Assembly: GCA_023433515.1 (NCBI GenBank)
Contig: JAEZCN010000073.1
Span: 1-12,732, forward strand
Reading direction: 5' to 3'
DNA: 12,732 nt
Source of the DNA: Pseudomonadota bacterium
GTDB lineage: Bacteria; Pseudomonadota; Gammaproteobacteria; Steroidobacterales; Steroidobacteraceae
Of the stretch, positions 1 through 9,140 are shown one piece after another. The notes under the pieces are model-generated. The model was not told the origin of the DNA, ran no database searches, and saw nothing but the letters and a program-made list of their open reading frames with translations. Within the stretch, counting starts at the first letter, position 1. Every line of letters begins with the position of its first letter. Both the position numbers and the translations under genes were made by a program.

Positions 1-762
1 ACCCACTCCGAAACGCCACGCGAGCCGCGCATCGTCGGGCTTCTCATTGAAGGAGACCAGGTCCGAGGCGAGTCCATCCAGTTCGACGTCATCCTTCACC
101 AGCTGATCGCGGATCAGCACCTCGCGATAACGCCGCGCCATCGCCGCGATCTCCGCGATCGAATACTCGGGGTGATACTGCACGCCCCAGAACGTCGACT
201 TCGGCAGGCGGATCTCCGCGGCCTGCAAGCCCATGTCGTTGTGCGCGAGCGGCGTCGAATTCGTTGGCAGGCTCTCCACGGTGTCGACGTGGACGGTGCA
301 GGCCTCGAACACTTCCGGCTTGCCCTGGTACATCGCGTGGTCGCGGCCGAGCGCGCTCAGCATGATCCGGCGCGCGAAGCCGAACTCACGGCCGCGCGGA
401 TTGCGGATCACCGTCCCGCCGGCCGCGGTCACTCCAACCTGCAAGCCCCAGCAGCTGCCGAAACACGGCACGCCCGCCTCGAACACCTGCTTCACGAGCT
501 CGACCTGCCGCTGCACGGCGAGCTCGCGCGAATACACGTTCAACGCGGAGCCGGTGATCACGGCGCCGTCGTAATCCGCGATGGCCACACCCGGAGCCAG
601 TCTGGGCTCTTCGTCCGCGGGACGAACGATGTCGCACTGGATGCCGGGCGAAATCCGCGCCAGCGTCGCGGCATACCCCTCGCCCGAATCGGTGCCGCCC
701 ACCGCGACGTGCTTCGCGCGGGTCGCTGCCTCGTTGCCGTCGATGACGAGAATGCGCGTCAC
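1..762 (-). CDS. Class I glutamine amidotransferase-fold protein (partial, C-terminus beyond window)
   Basis: The 254 visible codons run without a stop to the left window edge, so the C-terminus is missing. The start is GTG at 762. The stop of the upstream dehydrogenase (769-771) is in the same frame just before it, so the start cannot lie further upstream, and a GAAGAG ribosome site lies at suitable distance. The N-terminus (TRILVIDGN) opens a GATase1 domain. The nucleophile elbow CFGSCWGLQ carries Cys104, and GVQYHPEYS supplies His197 and Glu199, so the catalytic triad is complete. The fold is shared by GMP-synthase-type amidotransferases and by gamma-glutamyl amide hydrolases such as PuuD and IpuF; AtdA2/TdnT of aniline degradation is a related partner protein. 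As the last visible gene of an operon with a glutamate-amine ligase and two dehydrogenases, I infer that it cleaves the gamma-glutamyl cap and releases glutamate. A true amidotransferase role with a synthase partner is the alternative. Confidence 0.85.
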   Translation of the reverse strand, partial: MTRILVIDGNEAATRAKHVAVGGTDSGEGYAATLARISPGIQCDIVRPADEEPRLAPGVAIADYDGAVITGSALNVYSRELAVQRQVELVKQVFEAGVPCFGSCWGLQVGVTAAGGTVIRNPRGREFGFARRIMLSALGRDHAMYQGKPEVFEACTVHVDTVESLPTNSTPLAHNDMGLQAAEIRLPKSTFWGVQYHPEYSIAEIAAMARRYREVLIRDQLVKDDVELDGLASDLVSFNEKPDDARLAWRFGVG

Positions 763-768
763 GCGCGC

Positions 769-1931
769 CTAACTCTTCAGGGACAGGTCGCCCTTCACCG
801 CGGAGCGGAAGATGCGCTCCAGCGTGAACGCATCGACCGGGATCGGATTGCCGCCCGCGGAAGGGTCGATCGCCGCCTCGCGCCCGATCTCCTCCGGATT
901 GCGCAGGGTCACACCGATCTCGCCGAGCGAATGCGGAATGCCGAGTTCCTTGCGGAACGCGAGCACCCAGTCGAGCACGCCTTCGTAACCGGGCTTCGGC
1001 AGATCGAGCACGCGCGCGACCACGCGCATTCCGTCGTAGATCGCCTCGCGGTTGTGCACCATGACGTAAGGCAGGATCACGGCGTTGGTCAGGCCGTGGT
1101 GGGTATCGAAGAACGAGCCCACGGGATGCGCGATGGCATGCACGGCGCCAAGGCCCTTCTGGAACGCCGTGGCGCCCATGCTCGCGGCCGCCAGCATGCG
1201 CGAGCGTGCCTCGAGATCCACGCCGAGCCGCACCGCGCGCGGCAGATAGGTCTTGATGAGCCGCATGCCCTCGAGCGCGATGCCGTCGGCCAGCGGGTGG
1301 AATCCCGGCGCGCAGTAGGCCTCGAAGCAATGCACGAACGCATCGAACCCGGTCGCGGCCGTCACGTTGGACGGCAGTCCCACGGTGAGCTCCGGATCGG
1401 AGATCACGATGCCGGGCAGCATCTTCGGATGAAAAATGATCTTCTTCTGGTGTGTCTGCTCGTTGAGGATGACCCCTGCCCGGCCCACCTCACTACCGGT
1501 GCCGGCCGTGGTGGGCACGGCCACGACGGGCGCGATGCCCTTCGGATCGGCGCGCGTCCACCAGTCCCCGATGTCCTCGAAGTCCCACAGTGGCCGCGTC
1601 TGGCCGGACATGAACGCGATGACCTTGCCCGCATCGAGCGCCGAACCGCCGCCGAACGCGACGACGCCATCGTGCGCGCCGGCGTTGTACGCCGCGAGCC
1701 CCGCTTCGACGTTCGCCGCAACCGGGTTGCCGCGCACGTCCGCGAATAACCTGGCGTTGCGCACCAGGCCGAGCGCATTGCGGATCATCGGCGAGTCCTT
1801 GAGCCCCGAATCCGTCACGATCAGCGGCCGCACGATGCCGAGTTCCTCGCAGGCCTTAGGCAGCTCGGAAATGCGGCCCGGGCCCGCCCAGACGCGCGTC
1901 GGGTAGTTCCAGTTACCCTTCATCGGTGTGG

Positions 1932-1935
<4 letters not shown>
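769..1935 (-). CDS. Iron-containing (group III) alcohol dehydrogenase
   Basis: A 388-residue protein of normal length for the FucO/AdhB family of NAD(P)-dependent, metal-dependent alcohol dehydrogenases. The nucleotide-binding stretch GGGSALDAGK lies at residues 95-104, followed by PTTAGTGSEV (141-150). The metal ligands fit the FucO spacing: Asp198 and His202 in GFDAFVHCFEAY, His266 in AVHAIAHPVG and His280 in HHGLTNAV. The start at 1935 is chosen because its ATG overlaps the aldehyde dehydrogenase stop as ATGA, which implies translational coupling. Met5 at 1923 is a possible but less favoured start. The same frame stays open further upstream, but only as a shadow of the aldehyde dehydrogenase gene. 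With an aldehyde dehydrogenase directly upstream, it probably oxidises a primary alcohol to the aldehyde in the same pathway. The substrate cannot be read from the sequence. Confidence 0.93.
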
Positions 1936-4696
<2,761 letters not shown>

Positions 4697-4702
4697 GGGG
4701 CG

Positions 4703-4740
4703 ACTCTTGTTATATGTCTTGTCGCAAATATCCGGTTTTC
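4703..4740 (-). promoter_or_regulatory. AT-rich leader of the ligase operon, possible -10 and small dyad
   Basis: Between the terminator and the ligase start lies the only A+T-rich patch in this neighbourhood. On the minus strand it reads TTGCGACAAGACATATAAC. TATAAC (4709-4714) could be a -10 box, but no good -35 hexamer stands 16-18 bases upstream. TTG-CGA-CAA is a short dyad that might belong to an operator. The promoter of the operon must be in or near here, but the exact site is a guess. Confidence 0.3.
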
Positions 4741-4753
4741 CCGGCCCGAATGC

Positions 4754-4789
4754 AAAAACGCCGCGCAGCCGGTCTCCCGGCCGCGCGGC
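4754..4789 (-). terminator. Rho-independent terminator after the small exported protein gene
   Basis: On the minus strand a 13-base-pair G+C-rich stem (4777-4789 pairing with 4760-4772, one G-U pair) closes a GAGA loop, a stable GNRA-type tetraloop. It is followed one base later by five T residues (4754-4758). It sits 18 bases beyond the stop codon of the exported protein gene and about 60 bases before the ligase start, so it separates the two blocks. The opposite strand has no comparable T-run, so it looks one-directional. Confidence 0.9.
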
Positions 4790-4807
4790 ATTTCAAAGCT
4801 TCGCGAC

Positions 4808-5089
4808 TCAGCCCTTCGCCTTGAACGCGCGAACCTCGGCATTGAAGCGGTCGGCCACCTTTTCGAGCTCGGCATGGGCAGCGGTCTGCTTGGCCGAACT
4901 CTTCTCGCAGGCCAGGTACTCCTCCATGCTCTTCTTGAACGCGTCGATGGTTCTCTTGGCCGCCATCATCTCTTCCATCGAGGAGGTCTTGCCGTCGGGG
5001 ATGGACGTCGGCGCCGTGGGTCTTTCGCATGCAAAGGCCGGGAGCGCGCAGACCGCCCAGACTGCTGCAACCGAAAGGGTCTTCTTCAT
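4808..5089 (-). CDS. Small exported protein of unknown function
   Basis: A 93-residue protein that I cannot name. The first 20 residues form a signal peptide: MKK, a hydrophobic core (LSVAAVWAVCAL), then PAFA before Cys21, giving a likely signal peptidase I cut after AFA. A lipobox is not convincing because Leu is missing at -3. The mature part of about 73 residues begins CERPTAPTSIPDG and continues as charged, probably helical sequence with a second Cys at 61 (EYLACEKS). The two cysteines could form a periplasmic disulfide. The start at 5089 is preferred over ATG 5095 because GGAG lies six bases upstream of 5089 but directly abuts 5095. It is the last gene before the terminator and lies 108 bases downstream of the third HDOD gene, with a possible sigma-28 promoter in the gap. 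This suggests, but does not show, a motility-linked role. Confidence 0.8.
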   Translation of the reverse strand: MKKTLSVAAVWAVCALPAFACERPTAPTSIPDGKTSSMEEMMAAKRTIDAFKKSMEEYLACEKSSAKQTAAHAELEKVADRFNAEVRAFKAKG

Positions 5090-5105
5090 TTCCATCTCCA
5101 ATAAG

Positions 5106-5160
5106 TAAATCGCGGTACAGGTACCTGCTTCCTGTATCGGCCGCACCTGTCCCCGATTTA
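5106..5160. repeat. Imperfect inverted repeat of about 55 bases (REP-like)
   Basis: The minus strand begins TAAATCGGGGACAGGTGC, and the far end, read from the plus strand, is TAAATCGCGGTACAGGTACC. The two arms match apart from a few substitutions and one inserted base. A perfect ten-base palindrome, CAGGTACCTG, lies at 5118-5127. The GGGGACAGGT plus AAATCG arrangement resembles palindromes that I associate with REP-type elements near REP-associated transposases in related bacteria; that link is from memory and untested. It fills the gap between the third HDOD gene and the small exported protein and overlaps a possible promoter. Confidence 0.6.
5134..5160 (-). promoter_or_regulatory. Possible sigma-28 (FliA) promoter for the small exported protein
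   Basis: On the minus strand TAAA (5157-5160) is followed after 15 bases by GCCGATAC (5134-5141). The flagellar sigma-28 consensus is TAAA-N15-GCCGATAA, so spacing is exact and the -10 box matches 7 of 8. The transcript would start near 5127 and leave a leader of roughly 38 bases before the ATG at 5089. The caveat is that the same bases form part of an inverted repeat, so the match could be a by-product of a repeated element. Confidence 0.5.
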
Positions 5161-5197
5161 GGGCGAATTCATCACGCGCGCCCCGTCAGGGGGCCCC

Positions 5198-6088
5198 TTA
5201 CTTGATCGCGAGACGAAGGTCCTCGATTTCTTCCTTGGCGCCTTCCAGGGCCTCTTCGATGGCCCTTATGTCCAGGCGCAACCGCGAGAACGCCGCGATC
5301 CGTTCGACGGTCATCGAGAGGTCGTGCATGCGGCCGGTGTGGCCGACGACGAGGTAACTCGCGGCGAGGATGTCGGTGAGATCGGGCTCCTCGCCCACCA
5401 CTTCGCGATTGAGGTCCTCGTAACGCAGTACCGCCTGGATGACCGGGTCGTGGATGCGCCAGCCGGAAAGGATGGTCTTCGCGAACTTCGAGTGCCACTT
5501 GCGCATGATGGCCGTGTACTTGCCTCGATCGCGCAACACGAATGGATAGTGCGCCGCGCGCATGAGGATGAACAGTTTGCCGACGCCGTGCATGAGGCCG
5601 CCGAGGAATGCGACGTCGCGATTGAGGTTCGTGAACTTGCGCGCGATGACGTACGACACCGCCGCGGTCCACGCGCTGCGCTCCCACAGGGCTTCGAGGT
5701 GCGGGCGGATGTCCTTGACCGAATGCGCCTGGGATACCTGGCGCAACGCATACGCGAGCGCCGCGGAACGCAGCAGGTCGAAACCCACGCGCGTGACACC
5801 GGTGCGCAGATCGGTGATGGGCTTGCGCGTCGGATTCAGCACGGCGGAGTTCGCCATCTGCAATACGCGCCCCACGAGAACGGGTTCGTAGTTGATGACC
5901 GGCACGAGCTGCGGGATTCCCACTTCGGGATCCGACAACATCTGCTGCAGTCGCGTGACGATCTGCGGCACGCCGGGCAGCGTGAGCTGTCCATCCGGCC
6001 GGATCGAAGCAAGGTCCTTCTCGAGAGCCGCCGCGTCGTGCGCGACGATATCCTCGATGGTGGTCGTCCCTAACGCCATCGGTGCCAT
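5198..6088 (-). CDS. HDOD-domain protein (third of three)
   Basis: A 296-residue protein with one HDOD domain over roughly residues 35-235: LPGVPQIVTRLQQMLSD, then LVGRVLQMANSAVLNP, ITDLRTGVTRVGFDLLRS and FLGGLMHGVGKLF. HDOD domains are HD-fold relatives usually without hydrolase activity that act as signalling or scaffold modules. Here the HD doublet position reads His-Gly, so phosphodiesterase activity is unlikely. A further His in KWHSKFAKTIL is shared by all three paralogues. A C-terminal tail (IEEALEGAKEEIEDLRLAIK) is probably helical and also resembles the other copies. The start at 6088 is chosen because it has GGGAG seven bases upstream and stands two bases after the stop of the second copy; ATG 6079 is an alternative. 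Extension further upstream would run into the neighbouring gene. No receiver, GGDEF or other output domain is attached. Confidence 0.9.
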   Translation of the reverse strand: MAPMALGTTTIEDIVAHDAAALEKDLASIRPDGQLTLPGVPQIVTRLQQMLSDPEVGIPQLVPVINYEPVLVGRVLQMANSAVLNPTRKPITDLRTGVTRVGFDLLRSAALAYALRQVSQAHSVKDIRPHLEALWERSAWTAAVSYVIARKFTNLNRDVAFLGGLMHGVGKLFILMRAAHYPFVLRDRGKYTAIMRKWHSKFAKTILSGWRIHDPVIQAVLRYEDLNREVVGEEPDLTDILAASYLVVGHTGRMHDLSMTVERIAAFSRLRLDIRAIEEALEGAKEEIEDLRLAIK

Positions 6089-6090
6089 CC

Positions 6091-6978
6091 TCAGTCTCCC
6101 AGCGCGCACTTGAGCGCGGCAATTTCTTCGGCGGATTCGTCCAGTACCGCGTAGCAATCCCGCACCTGAAGCTGCATGCGCTTCAGCGCGGCGACCAGCG
6201 TCGGGCTCGGCGAGGCGATCTCGTCGCCGTTCCGGTTGCTGTCCACAATGGTCGCGAGCGCGAGCACGTCCGTGAGCGTCACCGGTCCGCGCGCCTCGCG
6301 ATTGAAATCCTCGTGGCCGGCCACCGCGTCGACGATTTCATCGGCGACCTTCCAGTTCTCGAGCAGCGCCTTGGCGACGTTCGTGTGCCAGTCGCGCACG
6401 ATCGATTCGTAGGTGAGCGGATCGGCGGTGAGCGCCGGGAACTTGCTCGCACGGGTCAGGATGTAGATGCGGCCGACGTTGTGCATGAGGCCGGCGAGCA
6501 GCGCCGTATCGGCGTTGAGCGAGGAGAAGCGCCGCGCGATCACGTGGCTCAGAGCCGCGATCTGCACACCCTTCCTCCACAACGTGTCGAGCTGTCCTTC
6601 GAGATGGCGATAGTCGCCCGAACGACGCAGCTGCTCGACCGCGAAGCTCAGCGCGACCGAGCGCACGATGTTGAAACCCACGCGTGCGACCGCGGTGCGC
6701 AGGTCGGCGATCTGGCGCGACGATGCGTTGAGCGCGGCCGAATTCGCCACGGTCATGAGGCGCGCGGCGAGCGAAGGCTCGGAGCCGATCAGGCGCACGA
6801 CCGTCTCGTTGTTCACGCCGTCGTCGGAGAGTGCGCGCTGCAGACGTGTCACCACCTCCGGCACGGAAGGCAGAGCGACCTGCCCCTCCGACAGATCGGC
6901 CGCGAGCGATTTCACGAACGCGAACACCACCGTGTTCGGCAGTGCGCGCGAGCTGACCGTCGTCTCCGTCGCGCTCAT
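6091..6978 (-). CDS. HDOD-domain protein (second of three)
   Basis: A 295-residue paralogue of its two neighbours. The HDOD region spans roughly residues 35-240: LPSVPEVVTRLQRALSD, SLAARLMTVANSAALN, IADLRTAVARVGFNIVRS and LLAGLMHNVGRIYILTR. The HD doublet position reads His-Asn, so the metal-binding Asp is missing and catalysis is doubtful. DWHTNVAKALLENW and HEDFNRE keep histidines seen in many HDOD proteins. The C-terminus (AEEIAALKCALGD) matches the tails of the sister copies. The ATG at 6978 overlaps the stop of the first copy as ATGA; the frame stays open further upstream, but only as a shadow of that gene. The close spacing implies that the three proteins are made together, possibly as subunits of one complex, which is inference. 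Confidence 0.9.
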   Translation of the reverse strand: MSATETTVSSRALPNTVVFAFVKSLAADLSEGQVALPSVPEVVTRLQRALSDDGVNNETVVRLIGSEPSLAARLMTVANSAALNASSRQIADLRTAVARVGFNIVRSVALSFAVEQLRRSGDYRHLEGQLDTLWRKGVQIAALSHVIARRFSSLNADTALLAGLMHNVGRIYILTRASKFPALTADPLTYESIVRDWHTNVAKALLENWKVADEIVDAVAGHEDFNREARGPVTLTDVLALATIVDSNRNGDEIASPSPTLVAALKRMQLQVRDCYAVLDESAEEIAALKCALGD

Positions 6979-7874
6979 GCGCCCAACGCCTGTCGCAACG
7001 AGGCGATCGAATCCTGGGACTCGGCGAGCGCGGCCACGCACGACTCGGCATCGAGCTTCATGCGGCGCGCCGCCGCGCTGTCGAGGAACAGCATCTCGTG
7101 CGCACGCGGATCCGGTCCGAGCTGCGCGAGTATGCCGCCGATCGCGAGCACGTCGCCGAGATCGGTGACCCCCTCGTGTTCCCGCCAGGCGCTCTCGCCC
7201 AACGCGATCGCCGCGACGATCTCGTCGGAGAGTTCCCAGTTCTTCAGGATGGCCTGCGCCATGCGTACGTGCCAGTCGCTCACGACGCGCTGGCAGGTTC
7301 CGGGGTCGGCGCGGACGGACGGAAAACGCACGACCCGCGTCAGTAGATAGAGCTTGCCGACGCTCTGCAGGAGCCCGGCGAGCAACGCGATGTCCGGATT
7401 GATCCGCGAGAAGCGTCGTGCCACGACGTGGCACACCGCGGCGGTGTGCGTCGACTGGCGCCACAACTCGGACAACTCCTCGCCCACGCCCTTGTACGCC
7501 TCGGCCCGGCGCAGCTGCGACATCGCGAACGCGATGGTCGCGCTGCGGGCCATGTTGAATCCGATGCGGGATACGGCGTTGCGCAAGTCCGTGATCCGCT
7601 TGCGGCCCGGGTTCAGGGCGGCCGAGTTCGCGAGCTGCAGCAGCCGCGCGGCGAGCGCGGGCTCGGCGCTGATGATGCGCACCACCTGCTCGACGTCCAC
7701 CTGTTCGTTGGTGAGCGCGCGCCGGACGCGCGCGGCGACGTCGGGAAAGCTCGGCAGGTCGATGCGCTCGCTCGTGAGTTCCACGTTCAGCGTTTCGACC
7801 AGGCGCGCCAGGTCCGACTGGCGCGCATTCGCGCCACTCGGCGGGGGCGCCAAACCGACTAATTTGAGGGTCAT
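6975..7874 (-). CDS. HDOD-domain protein (first of three)
   Basis: A 299-residue HDOD protein, first of the tandem triplet. Landmarks are LPSFPDVAARVRRALTN, ALAARLLQLANSAALNP, ITDLRNAVSRIGFNMARS and LLAGLLQSVGKLYLLTR. The HD doublet position reads Gln-Ser, so this copy has lost both catalytic residues and is the most degenerate of the three there. DWHVRMAQAILKNW retains the downstream His. The ATG at 7874 is chosen although the ribosome site is weak (only a distant GAG). The longer frame starts with TTG at 7934, upstream of a sigma-28-type promoter (7901-7927) whose transcript would not include it. Its position after cheD and its flagellar-type promoter suggest a role in motility or chemotaxis control. 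What it binds cannot be told. Confidence 0.88.
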   Translation of the reverse strand: MTLKLVGLAPPPSGANARQSDLARLVETLNVELTSERIDLPSFPDVAARVRRALTNEQVDVEQVVRIISAEPALAARLLQLANSAALNPGRKRITDLRNAVSRIGFNMARSATIAFAMSQLRRAEAYKGVGEELSELWRQSTHTAAVCHVVARRFSRINPDIALLAGLLQSVGKLYLLTRVVRFPSVRADPGTCQRVVSDWHVRMAQAILKNWELSDEIVAAIALGESAWREHEGVTDLGDVLAIGGILAQLGPDPRAHEMLFLDSAAARRMKLDAESCVAALAESQDSIASLRQALGA

Positions 7875-7900
7875 GAAAACTGCATCCGTCTCTTGAGTCG

Positions 7901-7927
7901 TTATCGGACGCCGGGTCGGACTATTTA
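7901..7927 (-). promoter_or_regulatory. Sigma-28 (FliA) flagellar promoter ahead of the HDOD triplet
   Basis: On the minus strand the -35 box TAAATAGT (7920-7927) is separated by exactly 11 bases from the -10 box TCCGATAA (7901-7908). The flagellar sigma-28 consensus is TAAAGTTT-N11-GCCGATAA, so the -10 matches 7 of 8, the TAAA core is intact and the spacing is ideal. Transcription would start near 7893, about 20 bases before the ATG at 7874. It lies in the only sizeable gap of the chemotaxis/HDOD block. Confidence 0.78.
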
Positions 7928-7967
7928 ATGACAAGCGCCGGAATTGGCCGGCTTATGTGAAGTAAGG

Positions 7968-8651
7968 TCAAAACAGCTCGATATCTCCCTCGATCGGCGC
8001 CGTATCGAGGTGCCTGAGGTATGCGCGCTCCTGCACCGCGAAGTTCTCATCGCGGCCCGGCATGAGCTTGCGCACCCGCATGCGGCCAGACTGGGGGAAA
8101 TACACCACGCGGCGGGCGAAGCGGTCGCCGAGGTCCTCGCCCAGCACCTGGTACCCCTCGTTCTCGATGAAGTGCCGAACGAACGCGATGTTGCGCTCGC
8201 CGATGTCGGTGGACATGTCCGGCAGCACGCGCCCGCCCCCGACCAGCTTGATCTGCAGGTCCTGGCGGCGGCCGCCGAGCTTGAGGATCTCGTTGATGAG
8301 CCGCTCCATGGCGACGTTGCCGTAACGCGTCGCCGAGCTCACGGCATCGCCCCAGGAGCTCGTGCCCTGCGAACCGTCGAGCGGCAGCATGAAGTGGTTC
8401 ATGCCGCCGACCCCGATGCGCGGATCGCGGATGCAGGCGGACACGCACGATCCGAGCACGGTCGAAACGGCTTCTTCGTGGAGGGTGACGTAGTACTCGC
8501 CGGGCAGCACGCGCGCGGCGAAGCATTCATGGACCTGGTCCCAGTAACGGGCGACATGCGCGAACTGCGGCAATGCGGGCTTGAGCTCCGCGTCCTGCGG
8601 CGGGTTTCCCCTCACCAGCTGGTGGTTGCTCGTTCTGCTTCGTTCGGTCAT
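7968..8651 (-). CDS. cheD: CheD, chemoreceptor glutamine deamidase
   Basis: A 227-residue CheD, longer than the usual 160-200 because of an N-terminal extension of about 45 residues. CheD converts specific receptor glutamines to glutamates, which sets adaptation sites for CheR and CheB. The catalytic Cys69 lies in TVLGSCVSACIRDP and His86 in GGMNHFMLP, with KLVGGGRVLPDM (135-146) and IGERN (150-154) as further family blocks. The last residues are EGDIELF, strikingly similar to the GSIELF end of the preceding CheZ-like protein. The gene follows that protein after 21 bases, with AAGGA just before the ATG. It is the last gene before the 93-base gap that holds a flagellar-type promoter. I see no CheC here, so any partner regulating CheD must be another protein. 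Confidence 0.95.
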   Translation of the reverse strand: MTERSRTSNHQLVRGNPPQDAELKPALPQFAHVARYWDQVHECFAARVLPGEYYVTLHEEAVSTVLGSCVSACIRDPRIGVGGMNHFMLPLDGSQGTSSWGDAVSSATRYGNVAMERLINEILKLGGRRQDLQIKLVGGGRVLPDMSTDIGERNIAFVRHFIENEGYQVLGEDLGDRFARRVVYFPQSGRMRVRKLMPGRDENFAVQERAYLRHLDTAPIEGDIELF

Positions 8652-8672
8652 GTCCTTATGCCCAGGTGAGTC

Positions 8673-9140
8673 TCAAAACAATTCGATACTGCCGCGGGGT
8701 GAGTCGTGCGCGGATTCGGCGATGCCGCGTTCGGCATCCGGAATCTTCGCGAGCATCACGTCGAACATGCGGCGCTCGTCTTCCATCGTGTAGCGCGCGC
8801 GGATGACCGCGAGCAGCAGGTTCATCGGCGGCGTGGTGGGTGCCGCGAGCGCTTCGCGCAGATCGCCGAGCGCGGCGCTCACGTGGCGCAGGCGCTGCAC
8901 GAGCGGATCGTGGAACTGCATCGCGAACAGCGCGCGTTCGGCCTCGGCCGCGACACGCGCGCCATGCGCCGCGATCGTGGGATCCGCGTGCGCGCTCATC
9001 TCGGCGCCGAGCCTGACGAATGCCGCGACCGAGCCGGCGAGCCGCTCGAGTTCCTCGCTCGCGTTCTGCACGGCGGCCTGCAGCTGATTCGAGGTCAGCT
9101 CCAGCAGCGGTGGCAAGGGAATCTCGTCAGCCACGGTCAT
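8673..9140 (-). CDS. Short CheZ-like protein, probable CheY-P phosphatase
   Basis: A 155-residue, mostly helical protein without a membrane segment. The key stretch is AMQFHDPLVQRLRHV (73-87). Its Asp78 and Gln82 have the D-x3-Q spacing of Asp143 and Gln147 in E. coli CheZ, where Gln147 places the water that dephosphorylates CheY. The surrounding QFxDxxxQ pattern also fits. The protein is shorter than E. coli CheZ (214 residues) and otherwise too diverged for me to align. It ends RGSIELF; the E. coli CheZ tail (DLLDSLGF) binds CheY, and this tail may serve the same purpose. Its ATG overlaps the stop of the CheY-like gene as ATGA, so receiver and presumed phosphatase are coupled. An alternative is an uncharacterised helical chemotaxis accessory protein. 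The function is inference from one motif plus context. Confidence 0.72.
   Translation of the reverse strand: MTVADEIPLPPLLELTSNQLQAAVQNASEELERLAGSVAAFVRLGAEMSAHADPTIAAHGARVAAEAERALFAMQFHDPLVQRLRHVSAALGDLREALAAPTTPPMNLLLAVIRARYTMEDERRMFDVMLAKIPDAERGIAESAHDSPRGSIELF

Noticed and set aside
172..1749. Very long plus-strand open frames (also 1926-3344, 3413-5104, 6082-7350 and 9504-10634)
   Set aside because: They lie antisense to genes with clear family motifs, and their translations are rich in Arg, His and Ala without any domain pattern. High G+C content makes such shadow frames common.
4740..4775. Sigma-54 promoter before the ligase gene, suggested by TTGCA
   Set aside because: No GG dinucleotide stands at the required distance for the -24 element, and TTGCA belongs to the tail of the terminator.
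5173..5197. G+C-rich GGGGCCCC and CCCC-GGGG hairpins just after the third HDOD stop
   Set aside because: Stems are four to five pairs with no T-run, so they do not support a terminator there.
5198..6088. HDOD proteins as HD-GYP c-di-GMP phosphodiesterases
   Set aside because: None of the three has the HD doublet or a GYP motif, so catalytic turnover of c-di-GMP is not supported.
6979..7464. Apparent N-terminal extension of the second HDOD protein
   Set aside because: It overlaps the first HDOD gene in another frame and shows no domain. The ATGA start at 6978 gives a length equal to its paralogues.
7875..7934. TTG start at 7934 for the first HDOD protein
   Set aside because: It lies upstream of the sigma-28-type promoter and would add residues unlike the paralogues. 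ATG 7874 is preferred despite a weak ribosome site.
7937..7952. GCCGG-N6-CCGGC hairpin after cheD as a terminator
   Set aside because: The stem has only five pairs and no T-run follows. It may pause transcription, but I would not call it a terminator.
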